In this document: positions 1 to 5,652 of the stretch, piece after piece
Numbering within the stretch: the stretch's first letter is position 1
How the letters are laid out: every line of letters begins with the position of its first letter
DNA from: an uncultured Dysgonomonas sp.
Lineage (GTDB): Bacteria > Bacteroidota > Bacteroidia > Bacteroidales > Dysgonomonadaceae
Length of the DNA: 7,527 nt
NCBI GenBank assembly: GCA_945292135.1
Contig: CALYRA010000041.1
Coordinates: 1 to 7,527 of the forward strand
Reading direction: 5' to 3'
Notes under the pieces: model-generated
Databases searched by the model: none
Seen by the model: the letters and a program-made list of their open reading frames with translations, nothing else
What the model was told of the DNA's origin: nothing
Position numbers and translations under genes: made by a program

Positions 1-393
1 ATACTTTTTTTTTGCAATGTATTCTATATCCGGCATAATGGATAAATATATAACCAATCCCGCACAGGACATCGCCAAAAGACATCCGAATATAGCGCGA
101 ATTATCTTGAAGATTTTTTCCTTATCCTTTATCGTAGAGTAAACATTATATATGGAAAAAATTACAAATAAAATAATAAATAATAGAATGGGTAAAAAGG
201 TATAGAAATATGGGGCATAAAGAAAATCTGAAAAAAAGAAATATAAAGGTCGAAAATAAAAGTTATAACGAATCCATTTACCAAGATCATTTTCACTCAG
301 AGATATGCAAAATGTTAATCCTGCTATCAATATAGATATTAAAATTAAGTTATTTTTCCACTGTGAATTTTCTTTTTTTTGATTTTTACCCAT
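1..393 (-). CDS. Unrecognised small membrane protein, C-terminus cut by the window edge
   Basis: An open frame of 131 codons starts with ATG at 393 and runs off the left edge without a stop. The protein starts with a short polar, lysine-rich segment (MGKNQKKENSQ). Three hydrophobic stretches follow, at about residues 15-33, 61-86 and 98-119, so it is probably an inner-membrane protein with at least three helices. The loop between the first two is rich in aromatic residues (Tyr, Phe, Trp), and the visible end is basic (AKKKY), including a run of nine A bases in the coding strand. I do not recognise a family. It lies 99 bases downstream of argG, where Bacteroides genomes usually have argC, so it need not belong to the arginine operon. 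No convincing Shine-Dalgarno sequence precedes the start. The membrane nature is well supported; the function is unknown. Confidence 0.6.
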   Translation of the reverse strand, partial: MGKNQKKENSQWKNNLILISILIAGLTFCISLSENDLGKWIRYNFYFRPLYFFFSDFLYAPYFYTFLPILLFIILFVIFSIYNVYSTIKDKEKIFKIIRAIFGCLLAMSCAGLVIYLSIMPDIEYIAKKKY

Positions 394-492
394 AGTACTT
401 ATTTTTTAGGCTTTGGCATTCGGATCAATAATTTGATACATATGTTTTTATATCAATTTATTTTTTTTATAAAAAATCTTAAACGAATTTAA

Positions 493-1695
493 TTATTTTT
501 TCTTATTCTTTTCCTGTACGTTGTGATAGATTTTGTTAGGAATGGAATATATTTTGGTGAATCCTTTTGCGTCATCCGAAGTCCAAGCTTTATTTACTTC
601 GCCATATTCGCCAAAGTCAGCTTTCATCAAATCAAAATCGCTTTCAACGCCGACTAACGTATAATGATAAGGTTTTAATTCGATAATGACTTTGCCGGTT
701 ACATTACGTTGGGAGCTTTCCAACATAGCTTCGATATCCCGCATGACCGGCTCAAGGTATTGAGCTTCGTGTAAGAACATACCATACCAATTACCAACCT
801 GATCTTTCCAATATTGTTGCCATTTGCTCAACGTATGTTTTTCTAACATCTTATGGGCATTGATGATAACAATAGGAGCGGCAGCTTCAAAACCTACGCG
901 ACCTTTAATCCCGATTATCGTGTCTCCAATATGCATATCGCGTCCAATAGCGTAAGCCGACGCTATTTGTTCAATCTTCTGGATAGCTTTTACTTTATCT
1001 TTGTATTTTTCATTATTTACAGCAACGATCTCACCTTCGACGAAATCAATAGTCAATGTTTCGCTACCTTGTTTCTTTAATTGAGATGGATATGCTTCTT
1101 CGGGTAACGTCAGATTAGATTTCAGAGTTTCTTTGCCTCCTATACTTGTTCCCCAAAGTCCTTTATTGATAGAATATTCCATCTTCGTGAAATCAGCTTC
1201 ATAACCATGTTCTTTCAAATAATTGATTTCGTATTCACGAGTAAGTATCATATCGCGCGTAGGAGTGATGATTTCTATTCCGGGAGCAAGTACATCAAAC
1301 GTCAAGTCAAAACGCACTTGGTCGTTTCCGGCGCCGGTACTACCATGAGCGACAGCGTCCGCTCCTATTTCTTTGGCGTAATTAATAATGGCGATTGCTT
1401 GGAAAATACGTTCCGAACTTACTGATATGGGATATGTACCATTACGGAGTACATTGCCGAAAATCATATATTTAATGCTTTTCGTATAATATTCGCTTGT
1501 GATATCAAGGCTGATATGTTTCTTAGCCCCAAGTTTATAGGCTTTTTGTTCGATTACTTTCAATTCCTCAGGCGTAAAGCCTCCTGTATTGGCAATAGCC
1601 GTATATACTTCATAGCCTAAATCTTCGGATAGGTATTTGACGCAAAAAGAGGTGTCTAAACCTCCGCTAAATGCTAAAACTACTTTTTTTTTCAT
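493..1695 (-). CDS. argG: Argininosuccinate synthase
   Basis: This enzyme joins citrulline and aspartate using ATP to give argininosuccinate, the next-to-last step of arginine synthesis in the cytoplasm. The protein has 400 residues, the usual length for the family. The N-terminal ATP-pyrophosphatase P-loop is clear at residues 8-16 (AFSGGLDTS). The substrate-binding signature HGSTGAGNDQVRF lies at 117-129, and YSINKGLWGTSIGG at 174-187 matches the family's conserved central segment. The C-terminal half contains the expected tetramerisation region, and the chain ends in a lysine-rich tail. Its ATG overlaps the stop of the upstream acyltransferase gene as ATGA (1692-1695), so the two are probably translationally coupled. 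A run of nine A bases directly follows the start codon. It is the last gene of an argR - acyltransferase - argG unit. The identification is firm. Confidence 0.97.
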   Translation of the reverse strand: MKKKVVLAFSGGLDTSFCVKYLSEDLGYEVYTAIANTGGFTPEELKVIEQKAYKLGAKKHISLDITSEYYTKSIKYMIFGNVLRNGTYPISVSSERIFQAIAIINYAKEIGADAVAHGSTGAGNDQVRFDLTFDVLAPGIEIITPTRDMILTREYEINYLKEHGYEADFTKMEYSINKGLWGTSIGGKETLKSNLTLPEEAYPSQLKKQGSETLTIDFVEGEIVAVNNEKYKDKVKAIQKIEQIASAYAIGRDMHIGDTIIGIKGRVGFEAAAPIVIINAHKMLEKHTLSKWQQYWKDQVGNWYGMFLHEAQYLEPVMRDIEAMLESSQRNVTGKVIIELKPYHYTLVGVESDFDLMKADFGEYGEVNKAWTSDDAKGFTKIYSIPNKIYHNVQEKNKKK

Positions 1696-2288
1696 TTTAT
1701 TTTTTTCTTTAATTCCTTGATTATTTCTTTTACTTCTTTTTTATCTTTATGCGTAGCCGGATCGAAAAGCATTGCCGTACAAATGCAATATCGGCGGGAG
1801 GTTCGTTGTAGAATGTCATAATTGACGCAACCTTGACATCCACGCCAAAATGATTCATCATCCGTTAATTGAGCGAATGTAACAGGCACATATCCTAATT
1901 CCGTATTTATTTTCATAACGGCAGCTCCCGAAGTTAATCCGAATACTTTAGCTTGCGGAAACATGGTTCGTGCAAGGGCAAAAGCGTTACGCTTTATTTT
2001 TTTCGCTAATCCATGTTCTCTGAATTTTTCTACGACTATCAAACCTGAATTGGCTACAAATTGCTTGTTGCCCCACGATTCAATATAACAGAAACCTGCG
2101 AATTCTCCATTTACGGTTGCGATAATTGCTTTACCCTCTTTTATCTTCAGCTCAAGATATTCGGGAGTACGTTTCGCAATACCTGTTCCTCTTACTTTTG
2201 CTGCGGCTTCTATCGTATCCAATATAATCTGTACAAAATGCAGATGGTCTTCTCCGGCGATTTGTACAATGATTTCGGGCGTGTTCAT
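1692..2288 (-). CDS. GNAT-family N-acyltransferase, probable N-acylglutamate synthase of arginine biosynthesis
   Basis: This is a GNAT-fold acyltransferase using an acyl-CoA donor. The acyl-CoA pyrophosphate loop is visible as REHGLAKKIK, after the beta strand NSGLIVV; conserved-looking segments KVRGTGIAKRTPEY and GLTSGAAVMKINTELGY flank it. The C-terminal part has four cysteines arranged CxxC (C151, C154) and CxC (C168, C170), then a lysine-rich tail. It sits six to 54 bases after argR and overlaps argG by four bases. From memory, genetic work in Bacteroides thetaiotaomicron assigned N-acylglutamate synthase activity to a gene of this type in the same place; the substrate here (acetyl or succinyl donor) is inference. 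The frame is open upstream to a GTG at 2336 and has ATGs at 2330 and 2309. I chose the ATG at 2288 because AAGGA stands four bases ahead of it and remembered homologues begin close to this point; the alternatives add up to 16 residues. Confidence 0.8.
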   Translation of the reverse strand: MNTPEIIVQIAGEDHLHFVQIILDTIEAAAKVRGTGIAKRTPEYLELKIKEGKAIIATVNGEFAGFCYIESWGNKQFVANSGLIVVEKFREHGLAKKIKRNAFALARTMFPQAKVFGLTSGAAVMKINTELGYVPVTFAQLTDDESFWRGCQGCVNYDILQRTSRRYCICTAMLFDPATHKDKKEVKEIIKELKKKIK

Positions 2289-2342
2289 TTTTTCCTTATG
2301 AACGAGCATGTTAGTTAGTTTTGTTACCATTTCCACAACGAC

Positions 2343-2798
2343 TTATTTTATAGGTATAAAAGTTGCTAAAGATGATTTTATGGTTTCGCGCGTTATTCCT
2401 TCACGAGGTATTATCAATATCGTATCGTCTCCTGCTACGGTTCCTAATATAGTAGCCGTTGCTTTTTGATCTATTTCCGCCGCTATGCTCATCGCATATC
2501 CGGGACGTGTTTTGATGACTGCTAACTGACCTGAAAATTCGATACTGACAAATCCGTATGATGATATACTTGTCATATCTTCTTGCAGAGCTGAAATCTT
2601 GTCTGACAATTGATAGATATATACGCCTTTCGCGGTCGGAGCCTTGATTATTTTCAAGTCTTTTATATCACGCGATAGGGTTGCCTGAGTAAGTACAAAA
2701 CCTTTTTCCAGCAGGATGTTTAATAAAACGTCTTGATTATTTATCTCGTTTTTAGATATTATTTCTTTTATCGTTTTTTGTCTGAAGTTTTTAGTCAT
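2343..2798 (-). CDS. argR: Arginine repressor
   Basis: ArgR is the arginine-dependent transcription regulator of arginine genes, normally a hexamer that binds paired palindromic ARG boxes. The protein has 151 residues, typical of the family. Residues 1 to about 70 form the winged helix-turn-helix DNA-binding domain, with the family's recognition-helix signature QATLSRDIKDL at 38-48. The C-terminal oligomerisation and arginine-binding domain carries GTVAGDDTILII at 119-130, including the adjacent aspartates (124-125) that contact arginine in the E. coli protein. It is the first gene of the arginine unit here; the acyltransferase gene follows at once. A perfect palindrome resembling an ARG box starts two bases upstream of the ATG, so autoregulation, together with control of the downstream genes, is likely. 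Confidence 0.95.
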   Translation of the reverse strand: MTKNFRQKTIKEIISKNEINNQDVLLNILLEKGFVLTQATLSRDIKDLKIIKAPTAKGVYIYQLSDKISALQEDMTSISSYGFVSIEFSGQLAVIKTRPGYAMSIAAEIDQKATATILGTVAGDDTILIIPREGITRETIKSSLATFIPIK

Positions 2799-2800
2799 AA

Positions 2801-2814
2801 TGTATAAATATACA
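2801..2814 (-). promoter_or_regulatory. Candidate ARG box (ArgR operator)
   Basis: TGTATAAATATACA is a perfect 14-base inverted repeat directly upstream of the argR start codon. Compared with the core of the E. coli ARG-box consensus (TGAATwwwwATTCA), it agrees at 12 of 14 positions, and the two differences are symmetric. Its place between a promoter-like element and the argR start fits a repressor site. The sequence is AT-rich, so chance palindromes are possible, and I see no clear second box at the usual two- to three-base spacing. Confidence 0.5.
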
Positions 2815-2823
2815 ATTTAAATG

Positions 2824-2831
2824 CAAAAATA
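2824..2831 (-). promoter_or_regulatory. Candidate -7 promoter element of the argR unit
   Basis: The minus strand reads TATTTTTG, an exact match to TAnnTTTG, the -7 element of the primary sigma factor in Bacteroides. Transcription would start near 2818, placing the argR palindrome at the start of the transcript. No TTTG element is found at the ideal distance of about 19 bases upstream; the nearest TTG triplets are at spacings of 11 and 26. This is a weak prediction. Confidence 0.3.
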
Positions 2832-2925
2832 TACATAATATTCAATATTAATATATGCAATGAAAGAAAATTATAAAAGAATTATCATTTAATCGCCGAA
2901 TAAAAAACTTTGCAAAATTTCGGGT

Positions 2926-2994
2926 CTATTTTAATAGTTCAGGTGTCAAACCTTTTTTGATATTATTGAAGTAAACATACGCATCAAATAGCAA
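2926..2994 (-). pseudogene. Possible C-terminal scrap of a DUF72-like gene
   Basis: The minus strand encodes 22 codons between two stops, LLFDAYVYFNNIKKG followed by LTPELLK and a TAG stop. The segment AYVYFNN resembles the strand near the C-terminus of DUF72 (YecE-like) proteins, as I remember them. No start codon exists, the frame is closed just upstream (TAA at 2995-2997), and nothing similar can be read further upstream. If real, it is the last trace of a lost gene; the match is only about six residues and may be chance. Confidence 0.2.
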
Positions 2995-3285
2995 TTATGT
3001 CACTTTGGCAAGACAAAATATTATGATATAGCTATGTTGTAATGAGTGTAATATGTTGAAATTAAGGCTGATTGTGACTTATTGTAAATTCTGAATCAAT
3101 GAATTTCACTACACGTAAGTCAATAGAGATAATACGATGTCAAATATTCTATCAAAGAATGATTGATTGATGTTTTAACCTTATCCATAGAGTAACCCAT
3201 TTTATCGGGTTAATCTCCTATGCTATATTCAATCTATGAAAAATCTTTCAATACTCATTGCCGTTGAGGAAAGAATGACTATGAT

Positions 3286-3378
3286 ATGAAAATCGTAGAG
3301 ACCGCCAAAGATTTGTCGAGAAATACGAAATCTTACAGAGAAAAAATTAAGGAACTTAAAAAAAAATGTCAGTATTGA
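3286..3378 (+). pseudogene. Short lysine-rich frame, possible remnant of a coiled-coil N-terminus
   Basis: This frame starts with ATG and encodes 30 residues of highly polar, helix-favouring sequence, including KDLSRNTKSYREKIKELKKK. It is the only notable plus-strand reading in the window. The frame ends shortly after a run of nine A bases (3358-3366). Skipping one base there would continue the polar helix as NVSIEATAKNRF before another stop inside the end of birA. The composition recalls the coiled-coil N-termini of some transposases, but I cannot assign a family. It could be a degraded gene start or chance. Confidence 0.25.
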
Positions 3379-3398
3379 AGCGACCGCCAAAAATAGAT

Positions 3399-4130
3399 TT
3401 ACAATACAAATTTTACTTCTTTAAATGCGAAATAGTGACATTTGCCCGAATCTGTTTTCAAAACTAATAATCCGGAAGGTTCTATATCTTCAATTTTTGC
3501 TTTGAAATTTTGTTTTCCATCATTGAATAGATGATAGCCGTCCCGTCTGAATAGCGATTGTTTGTATTTACTTACGATAGACGTACTATTTCCTGATTTT
3601 AAGTCATTGAAATATAATCTGATTCGCTTTGCTATTGCATCCAGAATAGTTTTAGTATCGTATGTCTTATTTGTGATCTGCTTCAATGAAACGGGATTCG
3701 GGGCATTGCTTCTGAATATTTCTTGGTTAATATTCACTCCTATACCTATTACCGAATGCATGATATTATCATCTATCAGGCTATTTTCTATCAAAATACC
3801 GCATATCTTTTGTTCATTCCAATATATATCGTTAGGCCACTTGATTGTTATGTTATCAACATATTCGCTCAATGTATCTTTTACGGCTAACGATGCTATT
3901 TGCGATATGACAAATTGTTTGTCGGCTCGAACGAATTGTGGAAAAACAACCATGCTGAATAAGATATTTTTCCCATCTTCCGACTCCCAATTATTATTTT
4001 GTTGTCCACGTCCACAAGTTTGCATGTCAGTATACACAACTGTATATTCTTCGACGTCTTCGGCTGAAAGTAAATCTTTCAGATAATTATTTGTGGAGGC
4101 AACAGACTGTAGATGTATATAATAAGACAT
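3399..4130 (-). CDS. birA: Biotin--[acetyl-CoA-carboxylase] ligase
   Basis: This enzyme makes biotinoyl-AMP from biotin and ATP and transfers biotin to the lysine of a carboxyl-carrier protein. The protein has 243 residues and starts directly with the catalytic domain (SVASTNNYLK at 9-18), so the N-terminal DNA-binding domain of E. coli BirA is absent and it should not act as a repressor. The biotin-binding segment KWPNDI is at 97-102, QKICGILIE at 107-115 contains the conserved lysine before GIL, and GIGVNIN is at 129-135. A small C-terminal beta domain (about 200-243) is present. The glycine-arginine loop reads GRGQQNNNW (40-48) rather than the usual GRGRxGRxW type, an unusual variant of the site that holds the adenylate. 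It is the last gene of its cluster, 21 bases after the yjbR-like gene. Confidence 0.93.
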   Translation of the reverse strand: MSYYIHLQSVASTNNYLKDLLSAEDVEEYTVVYTDMQTCGRGQQNNNWESEDGKNILFSMVVFPQFVRADKQFVISQIASLAVKDTLSEYVDNITIKWPNDIYWNEQKICGILIENSLIDDNIMHSVIGIGVNINQEIFRSNAPNPVSLKQITNKTYDTKTILDAIAKRIRLYFNDLKSGNSTSIVSKYKQSLFRRDGYHLFNDGKQNFKAKIEDIEPSGLLVLKTDSGKCHYFAFKEVKFVL

Positions 4131-4151
4131 TAAGTATTGTCAATGATATTA

Positions 4152-4517
4152 TTATGATAAGTTATAATATTCGTTTTGTAATTTTTTTGAAAGCTTTTTA
4201 ATAACCTCTTCAACGGAATGGTTTACCAGTTCTTTTATCAATTTGTCAGGAACGTCGCTAACCAAATATACTGAATTCCACATGATTTTATTCGCATGAA
4301 ATCCTGATCTGACTCCCTCATACGTTTGCCGTAATTCGATCGATCTGTCAGGATCGCATTTGAGGTTGACAAAGAAATCGCCATCTTTCGGTTCCAAAAC
4401 TACATAGGCAAACATCTTATTCATTATTTTAAAGACTAAGGTTATTTCATCAAAAGGAAAACATTCAGTAGCTCCTTTTACTTTGAGGCAATATTCACGG
4501 AGTTCTTCGACATTCAT
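4152..4517 (-). CDS. MmcQ/YjbR family protein
   Basis: A 121-residue protein matching the MmcQ/YjbR family (CyaY-like fold), both in length and in layout. The N-terminus MNVEELREYCLKVKGATECF and the following FPFDEITLVFKIMNKMFA are typical, as is the family signature GFHANKIMWNSVYL around residues 72-85. Many relatives are thought to bind DNA, but no enzymatic activity is established, and I assign no precise role. No signal peptide or membrane segment is present, so it is cytoplasmic. It lies 50 bases downstream of the yraN-like gene, the widest gap of the cluster and AT-rich, so a promoter of its own is possible. birA follows after 21 bases. Confidence 0.88.
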   Translation of the reverse strand: MNVEELREYCLKVKGATECFPFDEITLVFKIMNKMFAYVVLEPKDGDFFVNLKCDPDRSIELRQTYEGVRSGFHANKIMWNSVYLVSDVPDKLIKELVNHSVEEVIKKLSKKLQNEYYNLS

Positions 4518-4567
4518 GGCTTATAATATAATTAAAAGTAATAATTAACAGTATATGTGATAAATAC

Positions 4568-4933
4568 TTATTTTGCCGGCGAAAGAAAAGCATCGTCTAT
4601 ATATTCAATTTCAATACCGCATCTTTCTATAACAACCGCCGCGACATCAAAACGTACGGATTTACTTATATTGTTATTTATCAGATAAAATTCAGCGGCT
4701 TCAACAATCCTGTTAATTTTATTTTTTGATACGGATTCCTCAGGATTGCCCCACTGTTTTGACGTTCGGGTTTTTACTTCTACAAATATAATCCATTCAT
4801 CATTTTCCGCAATGATATCTACCTCATATTTTCTATAAAACCAATTATGCTCGAGAATATGATAACCTGATTCGGTAAGGTGTCTGATGACAGCCTCCTC
4901 GCCAAGCTTTCCTAACTCGTTATGCGGAGCCAT
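4568..4933 (-). CDS. YraN family protein (UPF0102), predicted nuclease fold
   Basis: A 121-residue protein of the YraN/UPF0102 family, whose fold resembles Holliday-junction resolvases and restriction endonucleases. The N-terminal helix motif LGKLGEEAV carries the conserved glutamate (E12). The likely metal-binding set of the PD-(D/E)xK type is visible: E37 and D39 in YEVDIIAEND, then E52 and K54 in FVEVKTRT. The C-terminal half has the family's K-x-x-R-I-x-x-A-A segment (KINRIVEAAEFYL) and RFDVAAV strand. The nuclease residues are intact, so activity is possible, but the family's biological role is not known to me. It starts two bases after the comB stop, which suggests coupled translation. 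Confidence 0.9.
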   Translation of the reverse strand: MAPHNELGKLGEEAVIRHLTESGYHILEHNWFYRKYEVDIIAENDEWIIFVEVKTRTSKQWGNPEESVSKNKINRIVEAAEFYLINNNISKSVRFDVAAVVIERCGIEIEYIDDAFLSPAK

Positions 4934-4935
4934 GT

Positions 4936-5652
4936 TTAATTATAAATAGTCAACCGTTTTGTTTCCTTATCGTATATGGGAACGATATTGGCTGTATTCA
5001 ATTCCAAACAATATGCAGCGTCCTTCAAAAGACCATTGGCTTCGAGACGTTTGATATGTTCCGATTTGGCGATATATTTTTTGATATCAGGTTTTGCCTG
5101 TTTCCACATATCAAGGGCTACGGTCGTAGCGTCAGATGAAGAAGCGTAATCTTTTTCTGATAACAGTTCGGCTAAAGCTCCTCCAAATAGTGTATCTTCT
5201 ATGTTGAACCGATTGTTCCACCCGGCGCATAAAACAATCACATCTTTTTTGAGTGAAAGGCAAAAGTCCGCAATTTTTTGAATATTTGAGAATGCTCCTA
5301 TCAATAAGCAATCGCAACCCGCTGCTTTTTCTATCGCTTGCGTGCCATTGGTCGTTGTAAATACGATATCTTGATCTTTGACTTTCTCCGGCGTATAATC
5401 TAAAGGAGAATTCCCGAAATCAGCGAAGTCGCATCGCTTAACATTTCTTTCGGCTCCGACCAAATATCCCTTCTGTTTATACGCTTGGGCTTCATCTATG
5501 GATGCTACCGGGATAATACTTTTAGCGCCGTTTTTAAGCGCGTTACACATTGTTGTAGATGCTCTGAAAATATCTACAACAATTACTACCTTGTCGTTAC
5601 TATCCGCATAAAAAGGATATAATGCGGGAGAGACGCAAATTTCAACAGTCAT
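4936..5652 (-). CDS. comB: ComB-like 2-phosphosulfolactate phosphatase
   Basis: The ComB family removes phosphate from 2-phosphosulfolactate to give sulfolactate, a Mg-dependent step known from coenzyme M synthesis in methanogens. The 238-residue length fits. Family signatures are intact: VVDIFRASTT at 25-34 with D27, GAERNVKR and FGNSPLDY around 66-86, TTTNGT at 99-104, and AGWNNRFNIEDTLFGGAL at 143-160 with the E152/D153 pair. The C-terminal segment (LEANGLLKDAAYCLELNT then NIVP) also fits. The gene begins exactly one base before the kdsA stop codon starts, with no spacer, so it is almost certainly cotranscribed with kdsA. No comA or comC homologue is seen nearby. Bacteroidetes are not expected to make coenzyme M, so the true substrate here may differ; another alpha-hydroxy sulfonate or phosphate ester is possible. 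Confidence 0.9.
   Translation of the reverse strand: MTVEICVSPALYPFYADSNDKVVIVVDIFRASTTMCNALKNGAKSIIPVASIDEAQAYKQKGYLVGAERNVKRCDFADFGNSPLDYTPEKVKDQDIVFTTTNGTQAIEKAAGCDCLLIGAFSNIQKIADFCLSLKKDVIVLCAGWNNRFNIEDTLFGGALAELLSEKDYASSSDATTVALDMWKQAKPDIKKYIAKSEHIKRLEANGLLKDAAYCLELNTANIVPIYDKETKRLTIYN

Larger units (their letters stand above)
2832..3398. other. Intergenic region without an intact gene, possibly decayed genes
   Basis: About 570 bases between the end of birA and the argR promoter hold no intact gene, unusually long for this compact window. Stops are frequent in all frames. The visible contents are short coding-like scraps on both strands (2926-2994 and 3286-3378), a 10-base direct repeat GACCGCCAAA at 3300-3309 and 3382-3391, a small hairpin at 3193-3212, and a run of nine A bases at 3358-3366. 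I see no tRNA, rRNA, riboswitch or CRISPR structure, and no convincing terminator for birA. The simplest reading is the remains of one or more lost genes. Confidence 0.5.

Noticed and set aside
394..492. AT-rich hairpins after argG as a terminator
   Set aside because: Possible stems consist almost only of A-T pairs (for example TTGATA with TATCAA around a 12-base loop) and lack a proper tail, so they cannot be told from composition.
853..1425. Plus-strand open frames opposite argG
   Set aside because: They mirror the coding strand of a firmly identified gene and show no motif, no upstream signal and cysteine/serine-rich composition typical of antisense frames.
2941..2958. AGGT - 5 bases - ACCT followed by a T run on the plus strand
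   Set aside because: The stem is only four base pairs and no plus-strand gene ends there.
3122..3202. Minus-strand frame of about 26 codons starting MGYSMDKVK
   Set aside because: Short, without homology that I can recognise and without a ribosome-binding site; it fits random open frames in the decayed stretch.
3193..3212. Inverted repeat TAACCC - 8 bases - GGGTTA
   Set aside because: The six-base stem has no U-run on either side and no adjacent gene end, so it is not a credible terminator or attachment site.
3562..4086. A 174-codon plus-strand open frame opposite birA
   Set aside because: It lies wholly within birA, whose frame has intact family motifs; the reverse frame gives no recognisable protein and is explained by the base composition.
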